Source: Hydractinia symbiolongicarpus
Taxonomy: Eukaryota; Cnidaria; Hydrozoa; Anthoathecata; Hydractiniidae
Direction of reading: 5' to 3'
NCBI RefSeq assembly: GCF_029227915.1
Contig: NC_079876.1
Location: 34,951,828-35,015,827, forward strand
DNA length: 64,000 bases
Part shown: positions 22,894 through 35,849 of the stretch, one piece after another
Numbering within the stretch: the stretch's first letter is position 1
Layout of the letters: each line of letters starts with the position of its first letter
Made by a program: the position numbers and the translations under genes
Notes under the pieces: model-generated
Databases searched by the model: none
What the model was told of the DNA's origin: nothing
The model's input: the letters and a program-made list of their open reading frames with translations, nothing else

Positions 22894-23437
22894 TCGCTGG
22901 CAAACGAAAACCCGCGATTTCCCGTAAATCCTAGACTGGGCCCTCATAATCAAAAGTATACAAAGAAAGTAACCAGGGAGTAAACTCATTTCCCGAACGA
23001 TTTTTTCTATTATTTTATCACCACTAAAACCCATGAGACTTGTAGTTTTCAAAAATGTTTTCATTTTTGATGAGACGCTGAATAAAAGATGTTTAATGGC
23101 CGGCAAACGAAAACCCGCGATTTCCCGTTAATCCCGGACTCGGCCCGTGATGTCAAAAGTATACAAAAAAGTACCCAGGGAGGAAACTCATTTCCCGAAC
23201 AATTTTTTAAATTATTTTCTCAGCACTAAAACGCATGAGACTTGTAGTTTTCAAAAATGTTTTCATTTTTGATGAGACGCTGAATAAAAGAAGTTTAATC
23301 GCTGGCAAACGAAAACCCGCGATTTCCCGTAAATCCCGGACTCGGCCCGTATAGTCAAAAGTATACAAAGAAAGTACCCAGGGAGTAAACTCATTTCCCG
23401 AACGATTTTTTAAATTAGTTTTTCACCACTAAATCGC

Positions 23438-25047
23438 ATGAGACTTGTAGTTTTCAAAAATGTTTTCATTTTGGATGAGACGCTCAATAAAAGAAGTTTA
23501 ATCGCCGGCAAAAAAACCCGGCGATTTCCCGTAAATCCCGGACTCGGCCGTGAAGTCAAAAGTATACAAAAAAAGTACCCAGGGAGGAAACTCATTTCCC
23601 GAACGATTTTTCAAATTATTTTCTCAGCACTAAAACGCATGAGACTTGTAGTTTTCAAAAATGTTTTCATTTTTGATGAGACGCTGAATAAAAGAAGTTT
23701 AATCGCTGGCAAACGAAAACCCGCGATTTCCCGTAAATCCTACACTGGGCCGCATAATCAAAAGTATACAAAGAAAGTACCCAGGAAGTAAACTCATTTC
23801 CCGAACGATTTTTTCGATTATTTTTTCACCACTAAAACCCATGAGACTTGTAGTTTTCAAAAATGTTTTCATTTTTGATGAGACGCTGAATAAAAGATGT
23901 TTAATGGCCGGCAAACGAAAACCCGCGATTTCCCGTAAATCCCGGGCTTGGCCCGTATAGTCGAATGTATATAAAGAAAGTACCAGGGAGTAAACTGATT
24001 TCCCGAACGATTTTTCAACATATTTCTGCACCACTGGAAGGAATAAGACTTGTAGTATTCAAAAATGTTTTCATTTTTGATGTGACGCTGAATAAAAGAA
24101 GTTTAATCGCCGGCAAACCAAAACCCGCGATTTCCCCTAAATCCCGGACCCGGCCCGTATAGTCTAAACAAAGTACCAGGGAGTAAACTCATTTCCCGAA
24201 CGATTTTTTAAATTAGTTTTTTACCACTATAACGCATGAGACTTGTAGTTTTCAAAAATGTTTTCATTTTTGCTGAGACGCTGAATGAAAGAAGTTTAAT
24301 CGCCGGCAAACGAAAACCCGCGATTTCCCGTAAATCCCGGACTCGGCCCGTATAGTCAAAAGTATACAAAGAAAGTACCCAGGGAGTAAACTCATTTCCC
24401 GAACGATTTTTTAAATTAGTTTTTCACCACTAAATCGCATGAGACTTGTAGTTTTTAAAAATGTTTTCATTTTTGATGAGACGCTGAATGAAAGAAGTTT
24501 AATCGCCGGCAAACGAAAACCCGCGATTTCCCGTAAATCCCGGACTCGGCCTGTAAAGTCAAAAGTATACAAAAAAAGTACCCAGGGAGTAAACTCATTT
24601 CCCGAACGATTTTTTAAATTAGTTTTTCACCACTAAAACGCATGAGACTTGTTATTTTCAAAAATGTTTTCATTTTTGGTGAGAAGCTTAATGAAAGAAG
24701 TTTAATCGCCGGCAAACGAAAACCCGCTATTTCCCGTAAATCCCGGACTCGGCCCGTATAGTCAAAAGTATACAAAGAAAGTACCCAGGGAGTAAACTCA
24801 TTTCCCGAACGATTTTTTAAATTAGTTTTTCACCACTAAAACGCATGAGACTTGTTATTTTCAAAAATGTTTTCATTTTTGGTGAGAAGCTTAATGAAAG
24901 AAGTTTAATCGCCGGCAAACGAAAACCCGCTATTTCCCGTAAATCCCGGACTCGGCCCGTATAGTCAAAAGTATACAAAGTAAGTACCCAGGGAGTAAAC
25001 TCATTTCCCGAACGATTTTTTAAATTAGTTTTTCACCACTAAATCGC
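23438..25047 (+). repeat. Higher-order repeat C, copy 1 (8 monomers, 1610 bp)
   Basis: Begins with a monomer carrying GACGCTCAATAAAAG and is repeated at 25048-26656. The same marker monomer also occurs at 12067 and 16512 in block I, tying the arrays on either side of the LINE to one ancestral unit. Confidence 0.85.
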
Positions 25048-26656
25048 ATGAGACTTGTAGTTTTCAAAAATGTTTTCATTTTGGATGAGACGCTCAATAA
25101 AAGAAGTTTAATCGCCGGCAAAAAAAACCGGCGATTTCCCGTAAATCCCGGACTCGGCCGTGAAGTCAAAAGTATACAAAAAAAGTACCCAGGGAGTAAA
25201 CTCATTTCCCGAACGATTTTTTAAATTATTTTCTCAGCACTAAAACGCATGAGACTTGTAGTTTTCAAAAATGTTTTCATTTTTGATGAGACGCTGAATA
25301 AAAGAAGTTTAATCGCTGGCAAACGAAAACCCGCGATTTCCCGTAAATCCTAGACTGGGCCGCATAATCAAAAGTATACAAAGAAAGTACCCAGGAAGTA
25401 AACTCATTTCCCGAACGATTTTTTCGATTATTTTTTCACCACTAAAACCCATGAGACTTGTAGTTTTCAAAAATGTTTTCATTTTTGATGAGACGCTGAA
25501 TAAAAGATGGTTAATGGCCGGCAAACGAAAACCCGCGATTTCCCGTAAATCCCGGGCTTGGCCCGTATAGTCGAATGTATATAAAGAAAGTACCAGGGAG
25601 TAAACTGATTTCCCGAACGATTTTTCAACATATTTCTGCACCACTGGAAGGAATAAGACTTGTAGTATTCAAAAATGTTTTCATTTTTGATGTGACGCTG
25701 AATAAAAGAAGTTTAATCGCCGGCAAACCAAAACCCGCGATTTCCCCTAAATCCCGGACCCGGCCCGTATAGTCTAAACAAAGTACCAGGGAGTAAACTC
25801 ATTTCCCGAACGATTTTTTAAATTAGTTTTTTACCACTATAACGCATGAGACTTGTAGTTTTCAAAAATGTTTTCATTTTTGCTGAGACGCTGAATGAAA
25901 GAAGTTTAATCGCCGGCAAACGAAAACCCGCGATTTCCCGTAAATCCCGGACTCGGCCGTATAGTCAAAAGTATACAAAGAAAGTACCCAGGGAGTAAAC
26001 TCATTTCCCGAACGATTTTTTAAATTAGTTTTTCACCACTAAATCGCATGAGACTTGTAGTTTTTAAAAATGTTTTCATTTTTGATGAGACGCTGAATGA
26101 AAGAAGTTTAATCGCCGGCAAACGAAAACCCGCGATTTCCCGTAAATCCCGGACTCGGCCTGTAAAGTCAAAAGTATACAAAAAAAGTACCCAGGGAGTA
26201 AACTCATTTCCCGAACGATTTTTTAAATTAGTTTTTCACCACTAAAACGCATGAGACTTGTTATTTTCAAAAATGTTTTCATTTTTGGTGAGAAGCATAA
26301 TGAAAGAAGTTTAATCGCCGGCAAACGAAAACCCGCTATTTCCCGTAAATCCCGGACTCGGCCCGTATAGTCAAAAGTATACAAAGAAAGTACCCAGGGA
26401 GTAAACTCATTTCCAGAACGATTTTTTAAATTAGTTTTTCACCACTAAAACGCATGAGACTTGTTATTTTCAAAAATGTTTTCATTTTTGGTGAGAAGCT
26501 TAATGAAAGAAGTTTAATCGCCGGCAAACGAAAACCCGCTATTTCCCGTAAATCCCGGACTCGGCCCGTATAGTCAAAAGTATACAAAGAAAGTACCCAG
26601 GGAGTAAACTCATTTCCCGAACGATTTTTTAAATTAGTTTTTCACCACTAAATCGC
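25048..26656 (+). repeat. Higher-order repeat C, copy 2 (8 monomers, 1609 bp)
   Basis: Tandem copy of 23438-25047. The one-base length difference comes from a missing C in CTCGGCCGTATAG near 25955, where copy 1 has CTCGGCCCGTATAG. Confidence 0.85.
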
Positions 26657-27456
26657 ATGAGACTTTTAGTTTTCAAAAATGTTTTCATTTTGGATGAGAC
26701 GCTGAATAAAAAAAGTTTAATCGCCGGCAAAAAAACCCCGCGATTTCCCGTAAATCCCGGACTCGGCCAGTGAAGTCAAAAGTATACAAAAAAAGTACCC
26801 AGGGAGTAAACTCATTTCCCGAACGATTTTTTAAATTATTTTCTCAGCACTAAAACGCATGAGACTTGTAGTTTTCAAAAATGTTTTCATTTTTGATAAG
26901 ACGCTGAATAAAAGAAGTTTAATCGCTGGCAAACGAAAACCCGCGATTTCCCGTAAATCCCAGACTGGGCCCGCATAATCAAAAGTATACAAAGAAAGTA
27001 CCCAGGGAGTAAACTCATTTTCCGAACGATTTTTTCGATTATTTTTTCACCACTAAAACCCATGAGACTTGTAGTTTTCAAAAATGTTTTCATTTTTGAT
27101 GAGACGCTGAATAAAAGATGTTTAATGGCCGGTAAACGAAAACCCGCGATTTCCCCTAAATCCCGGGCTTGGTCCGTATAGTCGAATGTATATAAAGAAA
27201 GTACCAGGGAGTAAACTGATTTCCCGAACGATTTTTCAACATATTTCTGCACCACTGAAAGGAATAAGACTTGTAGTATTCAAAAATGTTTTCATTTTTG
27301 ATGTGACGCTGAATAAAAGAAGTTTAATCGCCGGCAAACCAAAACCCGCGATTTCCCCTAAATCCCGGACGCGGCCCGTATAGTCTAAACAAAGTACCAG
27401 GGAGTAAACTCATTTCCCGAACGATTTTTTAAATTAGTTTTTCACCACTATAACGC

Positions 27457-28063
27457 ATGAGACTTGTAGTTTTCAAAAATGTTTTCATTTTTGATGAGAC
27501 GCTGAATAAAGGAAGTTTAATCGCCGGCAAAAAAACCCGCAATTTCCCCTAAATCCCGGACACGACCCGTATAGTCACAAGTATACAAAGAAAGCACCCA
27601 GGGAGTAAACTCATTTCCCAAAAAAATTTTTAAATTATTTTTTCACCACTAAAACGCATGAGACTTGTTATTTTTAAAAATGTTTTCATTTTTGGTGAGA
27701 CGCTGAATGAAAGAAGTTTAATCGCCGGCAAACAAAAACCCGCGATTTCCCGTAAATCCCGGACTCGGCCCGTATAGTCAAAAGTATACAAAGAAAGTAC
27801 CCAGGGAGTAAACTCATTTCCCGAACGATTTTTTAAATTAGTTTTTCACCACTAAATCGCATGAGACTTGTAGTTTTCAAAAATGTTTTCATTTTTGATG
27901 AGACGCTGAATGAAAGAAGTTTAATCGTCGGCAAACGAAAACCCGCGATTTCCCGTAAATCCCGGACTCGGCCTGTAAAGTCAAAAGTATACAAAAAAAG
28001 TACCCAAAGAGTAAACTCATTTCCCGAACGATTTTTTAAATTAGTTTTTCACCACTAAAACGC
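27457..28063 (+). repeat. Higher-order repeat D, copy 1 (3 monomers, 607 bp)
   Basis: Repeated at 28064-28670. Both copies share AAACCCGCAATTTCCCC, GTCACAAGTATAC and the rare GTACCCAAAGAGTAAAC. Confidence 0.87.
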
Positions 28064-28670
28064 ATGAGACTTTTAGTTTTTAAAAATGTTTTCATTTTTG
28101 ATGAGACGCTGAATAAGTGAAGTTTAATCGCCGGCAAAAAAACCCGCAATTTCCCCTAAATCCCGGACACGACCCGTATAGTCACAAGTATACAAAGAAA
28201 GCACCCAGGGAGTAAACTCATTTCCCAAAAAAATTTTTAAATTATTTTTTCACCACTAAAACGCATGAGACTTGTTATTTTTAAAAATGTTTTCATTTTT
28301 GGTGAGACGCTGAATGAAAGAAGTTTAATCGCCGGCAAACAAAAACCCGCGATTTCCCGTAAATCCCGGACTCGGCCCGTATAGTCAAAAGTATACAAAG
28401 AAAGTACCCAGGGAGTAAACTCATTTCCCGAACGATTTTTTAAATTAGTTTTTCACCACTAAATCGCATGAGACTTGTAGTTTTCAAAAATGTTTTCATT
28501 TTTGATGAGACGCTGAATGAAAGAAGTTTAATCGTCGGCAAACGAAAACCCGCGATTTCCCGTAAATCCCGGACTCGGCCTGTAAAGTCAAAAGTATACA
28601 AAAAAAGTACCCAAAGAGTAAACTCATTTCCCGAACGATTTTTTAAATTAGTTTTTCACCACTAAAACGC
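28064..28670 (+). repeat. Higher-order repeat D, copy 2 (3 monomers, 607 bp), chimeric first monomer
   Basis: The first monomer begins as CTTTTAGTTTTTAAAAATG with AATAAGTGAAG, a type otherwise followed by CCGGCAAACGAAAACCC (as at 28671). It then switches to the AAAAAAACCCGCAATTTCCCC type of 27457. The switch lies in the shared stretch GTTTAATCGCCGGCAAA. Confidence 0.82.
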
Positions 28671-31600
28671 ATGAGACTTTTAGTTTTTAAAAATGTTTTC
28701 ATTTTTGATGAGACGCTGAATAAGTGAAGTTTAATCGCCGGCAAACGAAAACCCGCGATTTCCCCTAAATCCCGGACACGACCCGTATGGTCAAAAGTAT
28801 ACAAAGAAAGTACACAGGGAGTAAACTCATTTCCCGAACGATTTTTTAAATTAGTTTTTCACCACTAAAGCGCATGAGACTTGTAGTTTTCAAAAATTTT
28901 TTCATTTTTGATGAGACGCTGAATAAAAGAAGTTTAATTGCCGGCAAACGAAAACCCGCGAAATCTTCTAAATCCCGGATGCGACCCGTATAGTCAAAAG
29001 TATACAAATAAAGTACCCAGGGAGTAAACTCATTTCCCGAACGGTTTTTTAAATTAGTTTTTCGCCACTAAAACGCACGAGACTTGTAGTTTTCAAAAAT
29101 GTTTTCATTTTTGATGAGACGCTGAATAAGTGAAGTTTAATCGCCGGCAAACGAAAACCCGCGATTTCCCCTAAATCCCGGACACGACCCGTAAGGTCAA
29201 AAGTATACAAAGAAAGTACGCAGGGAGTAAACTCATTTCCCCAACGATTTTTTAAATTAGTTTTTCACCACTAAAACGCATGAGACTTGTAGTTTTCAAA
29301 AAAGTTTTCATTTTTGGTGAGAAGCTGAATGAAAGAAGTTTAATCGCCGGCAAACGAAACCCGCGATTTCCCGTAAATCCCGGACTCGGCCCGTATAGTC
29401 AAAAGTATACAAAGAAAGTACCCAGGGAGTAAACTCATTTCCCGAACGATTTTTTAAATTAGTTTTTCACCACTAAAACGCATGAGACTTGTTATTTTCA
29501 AAAATGTTTTCATTTTTGGTGAGAAGCTTAATGAAAGAAAATTAATCGCCGGCAAACGAAAACCCGCTATTTCCCGTAAATCCCGGACTCGGCCCGTATA
29601 GTCAAAAGTATACAAAGAAAGTACCCAGGGAGTAAACTCATTTCCCGAACGATTTTTTAAATTAGTTTTTCACCACTAAATCGCATGAGACTTTTAGTTT
29701 TCAAAAATGTTTTCATTTTGGATGAGACGCTGAATAAAAGAAGTTTAATCGCCGGCAAAAAAACCCCGCGATTTCCCGTAAATCCCGGACTCGGCCAGTG
29801 AAGTCAAAAGTATACAAAAAAAGTACCCAGGGAGTAAACTCATTTCCCGAACGATTTTTTAAATTATTTTCTCAGCACTAAAACGCATGAGACTTGTAGT
29901 TTTCAAAAATGTTTTCATTTTTGATGAGACGCTGAATAAAAGAAGTTTAATCGCTGGCAAACGAAAACCCGCGATTTCCCGTAAATCCCAGACTGGGCCC
30001 GCATAATCAAAAGTATACAAAGAAAGTACCCAGGGAGTAAACTCATTTCCCGAACGATTTTTTCGATTATTTTTTCACCACTAAAACCCATGAGACTTGT
30101 AGTTTTCAAAAATATTTTCATTTTTGATGAGACGCTGAATAAAAGATGTTTAATGGCCGGTAAACGAAAACCCGCGATTTCCCCTAAATCCCGGGCTTGG
30201 TCCGTATAGTCTAAACAAAGTACCAGGGAGTAAACTCATTTCCCGAACGATTTTTTAAATTAGTTTTTCACCACTATAACGCATGAGACTTGTAGTTTCC
30301 AAAAATGTTTTCATTTTTGATGAGACGCTGAATAAAGGAAGTTTAATCGCCGGCAAAAAAAACCCGCGATTTCCCCTAAATCCCGGACACGACCCGTATA
30401 GTCAAAAGTATACAAAGAAAGCACCCAGGGAGTAAACTCATTTCCCAAAAAAATTTTTAAATTATTTTTTCACCACTAAAACGCATGAGACTTGTTATTT
30501 TTAAAAATGTTTTCATTTTTGGTGAGACGCTGAATGAAAGAAGTTTAATCGCCGGCAAACGAAAACCCGCGATTTCCCGTAAATCCCGGACTCGGCCCGT
30601 ATAGTCAAAAGTATACAAAGAAAGTACCCAGGGAGTAAACTCATTTCCCGAACGATTTTTTAAATTAGTTTTTCACCACTAAATCGCATGAGACTTGTAG
30701 TTTTCAAAAATGTTTTCATTTTTGATGAGACGCTGAATGAAAGAAGTTTAATCGTCGGCAAACGAAAACCCGCGATTTCCCGTAAATCCCGGACTCGGCC
30801 TGTAAAGTCAAAAGTATACAAAAAAAGTACCCAGAGAGTAAACTCATTTCCCGAACGATTTTTTAAATTAGTTTTTCACCACTAAAACGCATGAGACTTT
30901 TAGTTTTCAAAAATGTTTTCATTTTTGATGAGACGCTGAATAAGTGAAGTTTAATCGCCGGCAAACGAAAACCCGCGATTTCCCCTAAATCCCGGACACG
31001 ACCCGTATGGTCAAAAGTATACAAAGAAAGTACACAGGGAGTAAACTCATTTCCCGAACGATTTTTTAAATTAGTTTTTCACCACTAAAGCGCATGAGAC
31101 TTGTAGTTTTCAAAAATGTTTTCATTTTTGATGAGACGCTGAATAAAAGAAGTTTAATTGCCGGCAAACGAAAACCCGCGAAATCTTCTAAATCCCGGAC
31201 GCGACCCGTATGGTCAAAAGTATACAAATAAAGTACCCAGGGAGTAAACTCATTTCCCGAACGGTTTTTTAAATTAGTTTTTCGCCACTAAAACGCACGA
31301 GACTTGTAGTTTTCAACAATGTTTTCATTTTTGATGAGACGCTGAATAAGTGAAGTTTAATCGCCGGCAAACGAAAACCCGCGATTTCCCCTAAATCCCG
31401 GACACGACCCGTATGGTCAAAAGTATACAAAGAAAGTACGCAGGGAGTAAACTCATTTCCCCAACGATTTTTTAAATTAGTTTTTCACCACTAAAACGCA
31501 TGAGACTTGTAGTTTTCAAAAATGTTTTCATTTTGGATGAGACGCTGAATAAAAGAAGTTTAATTGCCGGCAAAAAAAACCCCGCGATTTCCCGTAAATC

Positions 31601-31702
31601 CCGGACTCGGCTCGTGAAGTCAAAAGTATACAAAAAAAGTACCCAGGGAGTAAACTCATTTCTCGAACGGTTTTTTAAATTAGTTTTTCACCACTATAAC
31701 GC

Positions 31703-32509
31703 ATGAGACTTGTAGTTTTCTAAAATGTTTTCATTTTTGATGAGACGCTGAATAAAGGAAGTTTAATCGCCGGCAAAAAAAACCCGCGATTTCCCGTAAA
31801 TCCCGGACTCGGCCCGTGAAGTCAAACGTATACAAAAAAAGTACCCAGGGATTAAACTCATTTCCCAAACGGTTTTTTAAAATAGTTTTTCACCACTATA
31901 ACGCATGAGACTTGTAGTTTTCTAAAATGTTTTCATTTTTGATGAGACGCTGAATAAAGGAAGTTTAATCGCCGGCAAAAAAAACCCGCGATTTCCCGTA
32001 AATCCCGGACTCGGCCCGTGAAGTCAAACGTATACAAAAAAAGTACCCAGGGATTAAACTCATTTCCCGAACGGTTTTTTAAAATAGTTTTTCACCACTA
32101 TAACGCATGAGACTTGTAGTTTTCTAAAATGTTTTCATTTTTGATGAGACGCTGAATAAAGGAAGTTTAATCGCCGGCAAAAAAAACCCGCGATTTCCCG
32201 TAAATCCCGGACTCGGCCCGTGAAGTCAAACGTATACAAAAAAAGTACCCAGGGAGTAAACTCATTTCCCGAACGGTTTTTTAAATTAGTTTTTCACCAC
32301 TATAACGCATGAGACTTGTAGTTTTCTAAAATGTTTTCATTTTTGATAAGACGCTGAATAAAGGAAGTTTAATCGCCGGCAAAAAAAACCCGCGATTTTC
32401 CCTAAATCCCGTACACGACCCGTATGGTCAAAAGTATACAAAAAAGTACCCAGGGAGTAAACTCATTTCCCGAACGGTTTTTTAAATTAGTTTTTCACAA
32501 CTATAACGC
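31703..32509 (+). repeat. Run of four near-identical single monomers (202 bp each)
   Basis: Consecutive monomers starting at 31703, 31905, 32107 and 32309 share CTATAACGCATGAG, TTTTCTAAAATG and AAAGGAAG; the first three also share GTCAAACGTATAC. The fourth turns into another type in its second half (TTTTCCCTAAATCCCGTAC). This is local amplification with a one-monomer period, unlike the multi-monomer units elsewhere. Confidence 0.85.
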
Positions 32510-34438
32510 ATGAGACTTGTAGTTTTCTAAAATGTTTTCATTTTTGATGAGACGCTGAATAAAAGAAGTTTAATCGCCGGCAAACGAAAACCCGCGATTT
32601 CCCGTATATCTCGGACTCGGCCCGTATAGTCAAAAGTATACAAATAAAGCACCCAGGGAGTAAACTCATTTCCCAAAAAAAATTTTAAATTATTTTTTCA
32701 CCACTAAAACGCATGAGACTTGTAGTTTTCAAAAATATTTTCATTTTTGATGAGAGGCTGAATAAAAGAAGTTTAATCGCCGGCAAACAAAAACCAGCGA
32801 TTTCCGGTAAATCCTGGACTCGGCCCGTATAGTCAAATAGGTACAAAGAAAGTACCCAGGAAGTAAACTCATTTCCCCAAAGTTTTTTTAAATTATTTTT
32901 TCAGCACTACAACGCATGAGACTTGTTATTTTCAAAAATGTTTTCATTTTTAGTGAGAAGCTCAATGAAAGAAGTTTAATCGCCGGCAAACGAAAACCCG
33001 CGATTTCCCGTAAATTCCGGACTCGGCCCGTATAGTCAAAAGTATACAAAGAAAGTACCCAGGGAGTAAACTCATTTCCCGAACGATTTTTCAACATATT
33101 TCTGCACCACTGGAAGGAATAAGACTTGTAGTATTCAAAAATGTTTTCATTTTTGATGTGACGCTGAATAAAAGAAGTTTAATCGCCGGCAAACAAAAAC
33201 CCGCGATTTCCCCTAAATCCCGGACCCGGCCCGTATAGTCTAAACAAAGTACCAGGGAGTAAACTCATTTCCCGAACGATTTTTTAAATTAGTTTTTTAC
33301 CACTATAACGCATGAGACTTGTAGTTTTCAAAAATGTTTTCATTTTTGATGAGACGCTGAATAAAGGAAGTTTAATCGCCGGCAAAAAAAACACGCGATT
33401 TCCCCTAAATCCCGGACACGACCCGTATAGTCAAAAGTATACAAAGAAAGCACCCAGGGAGTAAACTCATTTCCCAAAAAAATTTTTAAATTATTTTTTC
33501 ACCACTAAAACGCATGAGACTTGTTATTTTCAAAAATGTTTTCATTTTTGGGGAGACGCTGAATGAAAGAAGTTTAATCGCCGGCAAACGAAAACCCGCG
33601 ATTTCCCGTAAATCCCGGACTCGGCCCGTATAGTCAAAAGTATACAAAGAAAGTACCCAGGGAGTAAACTCATTTCCCGAACGATTTTTTAAATTAGTTT
33701 TTCACCACTAAATCGCATGAGACTTGTAGTTTTTAAAAATGTTTTCATTTTTGATGAGACGCTGAATGAAAGAAGTTTAATCGCCAGCAAACGAAAACCC
33801 GCGATTTCCCGTAAATCCCGGACTCGGCCTGTAAAGTCAAAAGTATACAAAAAAAGTACCCAGGGAGTAAACTTATTTCCCGAACGATTTTTTAAATTAG
33901 TTTTTCACCACTAAAACGCATGAGACTTGTTATTTTCAAAAATGTTTTCATTTTTGGTGAGAAGCTTAATGAAAGAAGTTTAATCGCCGGCAAACGAAAA
34001 CCCGCTATTTCCCGTAAATCCCGGACTCGGCCCGTATAGTCAAAAGTATACAAAGAAAGTACCCAGGGAGTAAACTCATTTCCCGAACGATTTTTTAAAT
34101 TAGTTTTTCACCACTAAATCGCATGAGACTTTTAGTTTTCAAAAATGTTTTCATTTTGGATGAGACGCTGAATAAAAGAAGTTTAATCGCCGGCAAAAAA
34201 AACCCGCGATTTCCCGTAAATCCCGGACTCGGCCAGTGAAGTCAAAAGTATACAAAAAAAGTACCCAGGGAGTGAACTCATTTCTCGAACGATTTTTTAA
34301 ATTATTTTCTCAGCACTAAAACGCATGAGACTTGTAGTTTTCAAAAATGTTTTCATTTTTGATGAGACGCTGAATAAAAGAAGTTTAATCGCTGGCAAAC
34401 GAAAACCCGCGATTTCCCGTAAATCCCAGACTGGGCCC

Positions 34439-35847
34439 GCATAATCAAAAGTATACAAAGAAAGTACCCAGGGAGTAAACTCATTTCCCGAACGATTTTT
34501 TCGATTATTTTTTCACCACTAAAACCCATGAGACTTGTAGTTTTCAAAAATGTTTTCATTTTTGATGAGACGCTGAATAAAAGATGTTTAATGGCCGGTA
34601 AACGAAAACCCGCGATTTCCCCTAAATCCCGGGCTTGGTCCGTATAGTCGAATGTATATAAAGAAAGTACCAGGGAGTAAACTGATTTCCCGAACGATTT
34701 TTCAACATATTTCTGCACCACTGGAAGGAATAAGACTTGTAGTATTCAAAAATGTTTTCATTTTTGATGTGACGCTGAATAAAAGAAGTTTAATCGCCCG
34801 CAAACCAAAACCCGCGATTTCCCCTAAATCCCGGACGCGGCCCGTATAGTCTAAACAAAGTACCAGGGAGTAAACTCATTTCCCGAACGATTTTTTAAAT
34901 TAGTTTTTCACCACTATAACGCATGAGACTTGTAGTTTTCAAAAATGTTTTCATTTTTGATGAGACGCTGAATAAAGGAAGTTTAATCGCCGGCAAAAAA
35001 AACCCGCGATTTCCCCTAAATCCCGGACACGACCCGTATAGTCAAAAGTATACAAAGAAAGCACCCAGGGAGTAAACTCATTTCCCAAAAAAATTTTTAA
35101 ATTATTTTTTCACCACTAAAACGCATGAGACTTGTTATTTTTAAAAATGTTTTCATTTTTGGTGAGACGCTGAATGAAAGAAGTTTAATCGCCGGCAAAC
35201 GAAAACCCGCGATTTCCCGTAAATCCCGGACTCAGCCCGTATAGTCAAAAGTATACAAAGAAAGTACCCAGGGAGTAAACTCATTTCCCGAACGATTTTT
35301 TAAGTTAGTTTTTCACCACTAAATCGCATGAGACTTGTAGTTTTCAAAAATGTTTTCATTTTTGATGAGACGCTGAATGAAAGAAGTTTAATCGCCGGCA
35401 AACGAAAACCCGCGATTTCCCGTAAATCCCGGACTCGGCCTGTAAAGTCAAAAGTATACAAAAAAAGTACCCAGGGAGTAAACTCATTTCCCGAACGATT
35501 TTTTAAATTAGTTTTTCACCACTAAAACGCATGAGACTTTTAGTTTTCAAAAATGTTTTCATTTTTGATGAGACGCTGAATAAGTGAAGTTTAATCGCCG
35601 GCAAGCGAAAACCCGCGATTTCCCCTAAATCCCGGACACGACCCGTATGGTCAAAAGTATACAAAGAAAGTACACAGGGAGTAAACTCATTTCCCGAACG
35701 ATTTTTTAAATTAGTTTTTCACCACTAAAACGCATGAGACTTGTAGTTTTCAAAAATGTTTTCATTTTTGATGAGACGCTGAATAAAAGAAGTTTAATTG
35801 CCGGCAAACGAAAACCCGCGATTTCCCCTAAATCCCGGACACGACCC
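34439..35847 (+). repeat. Seven-monomer duplication, copy 1 (1409 bp)
   Basis: Repeated at 35848-37256. Shared markers include TCGCCCGCAAACC (instead of TCGCCGGCAAACC), CTCAGCCCGTATAG and TTTTTTAAGTTAG. Confidence 0.85.
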
Positions 35848-35849
35848 GC

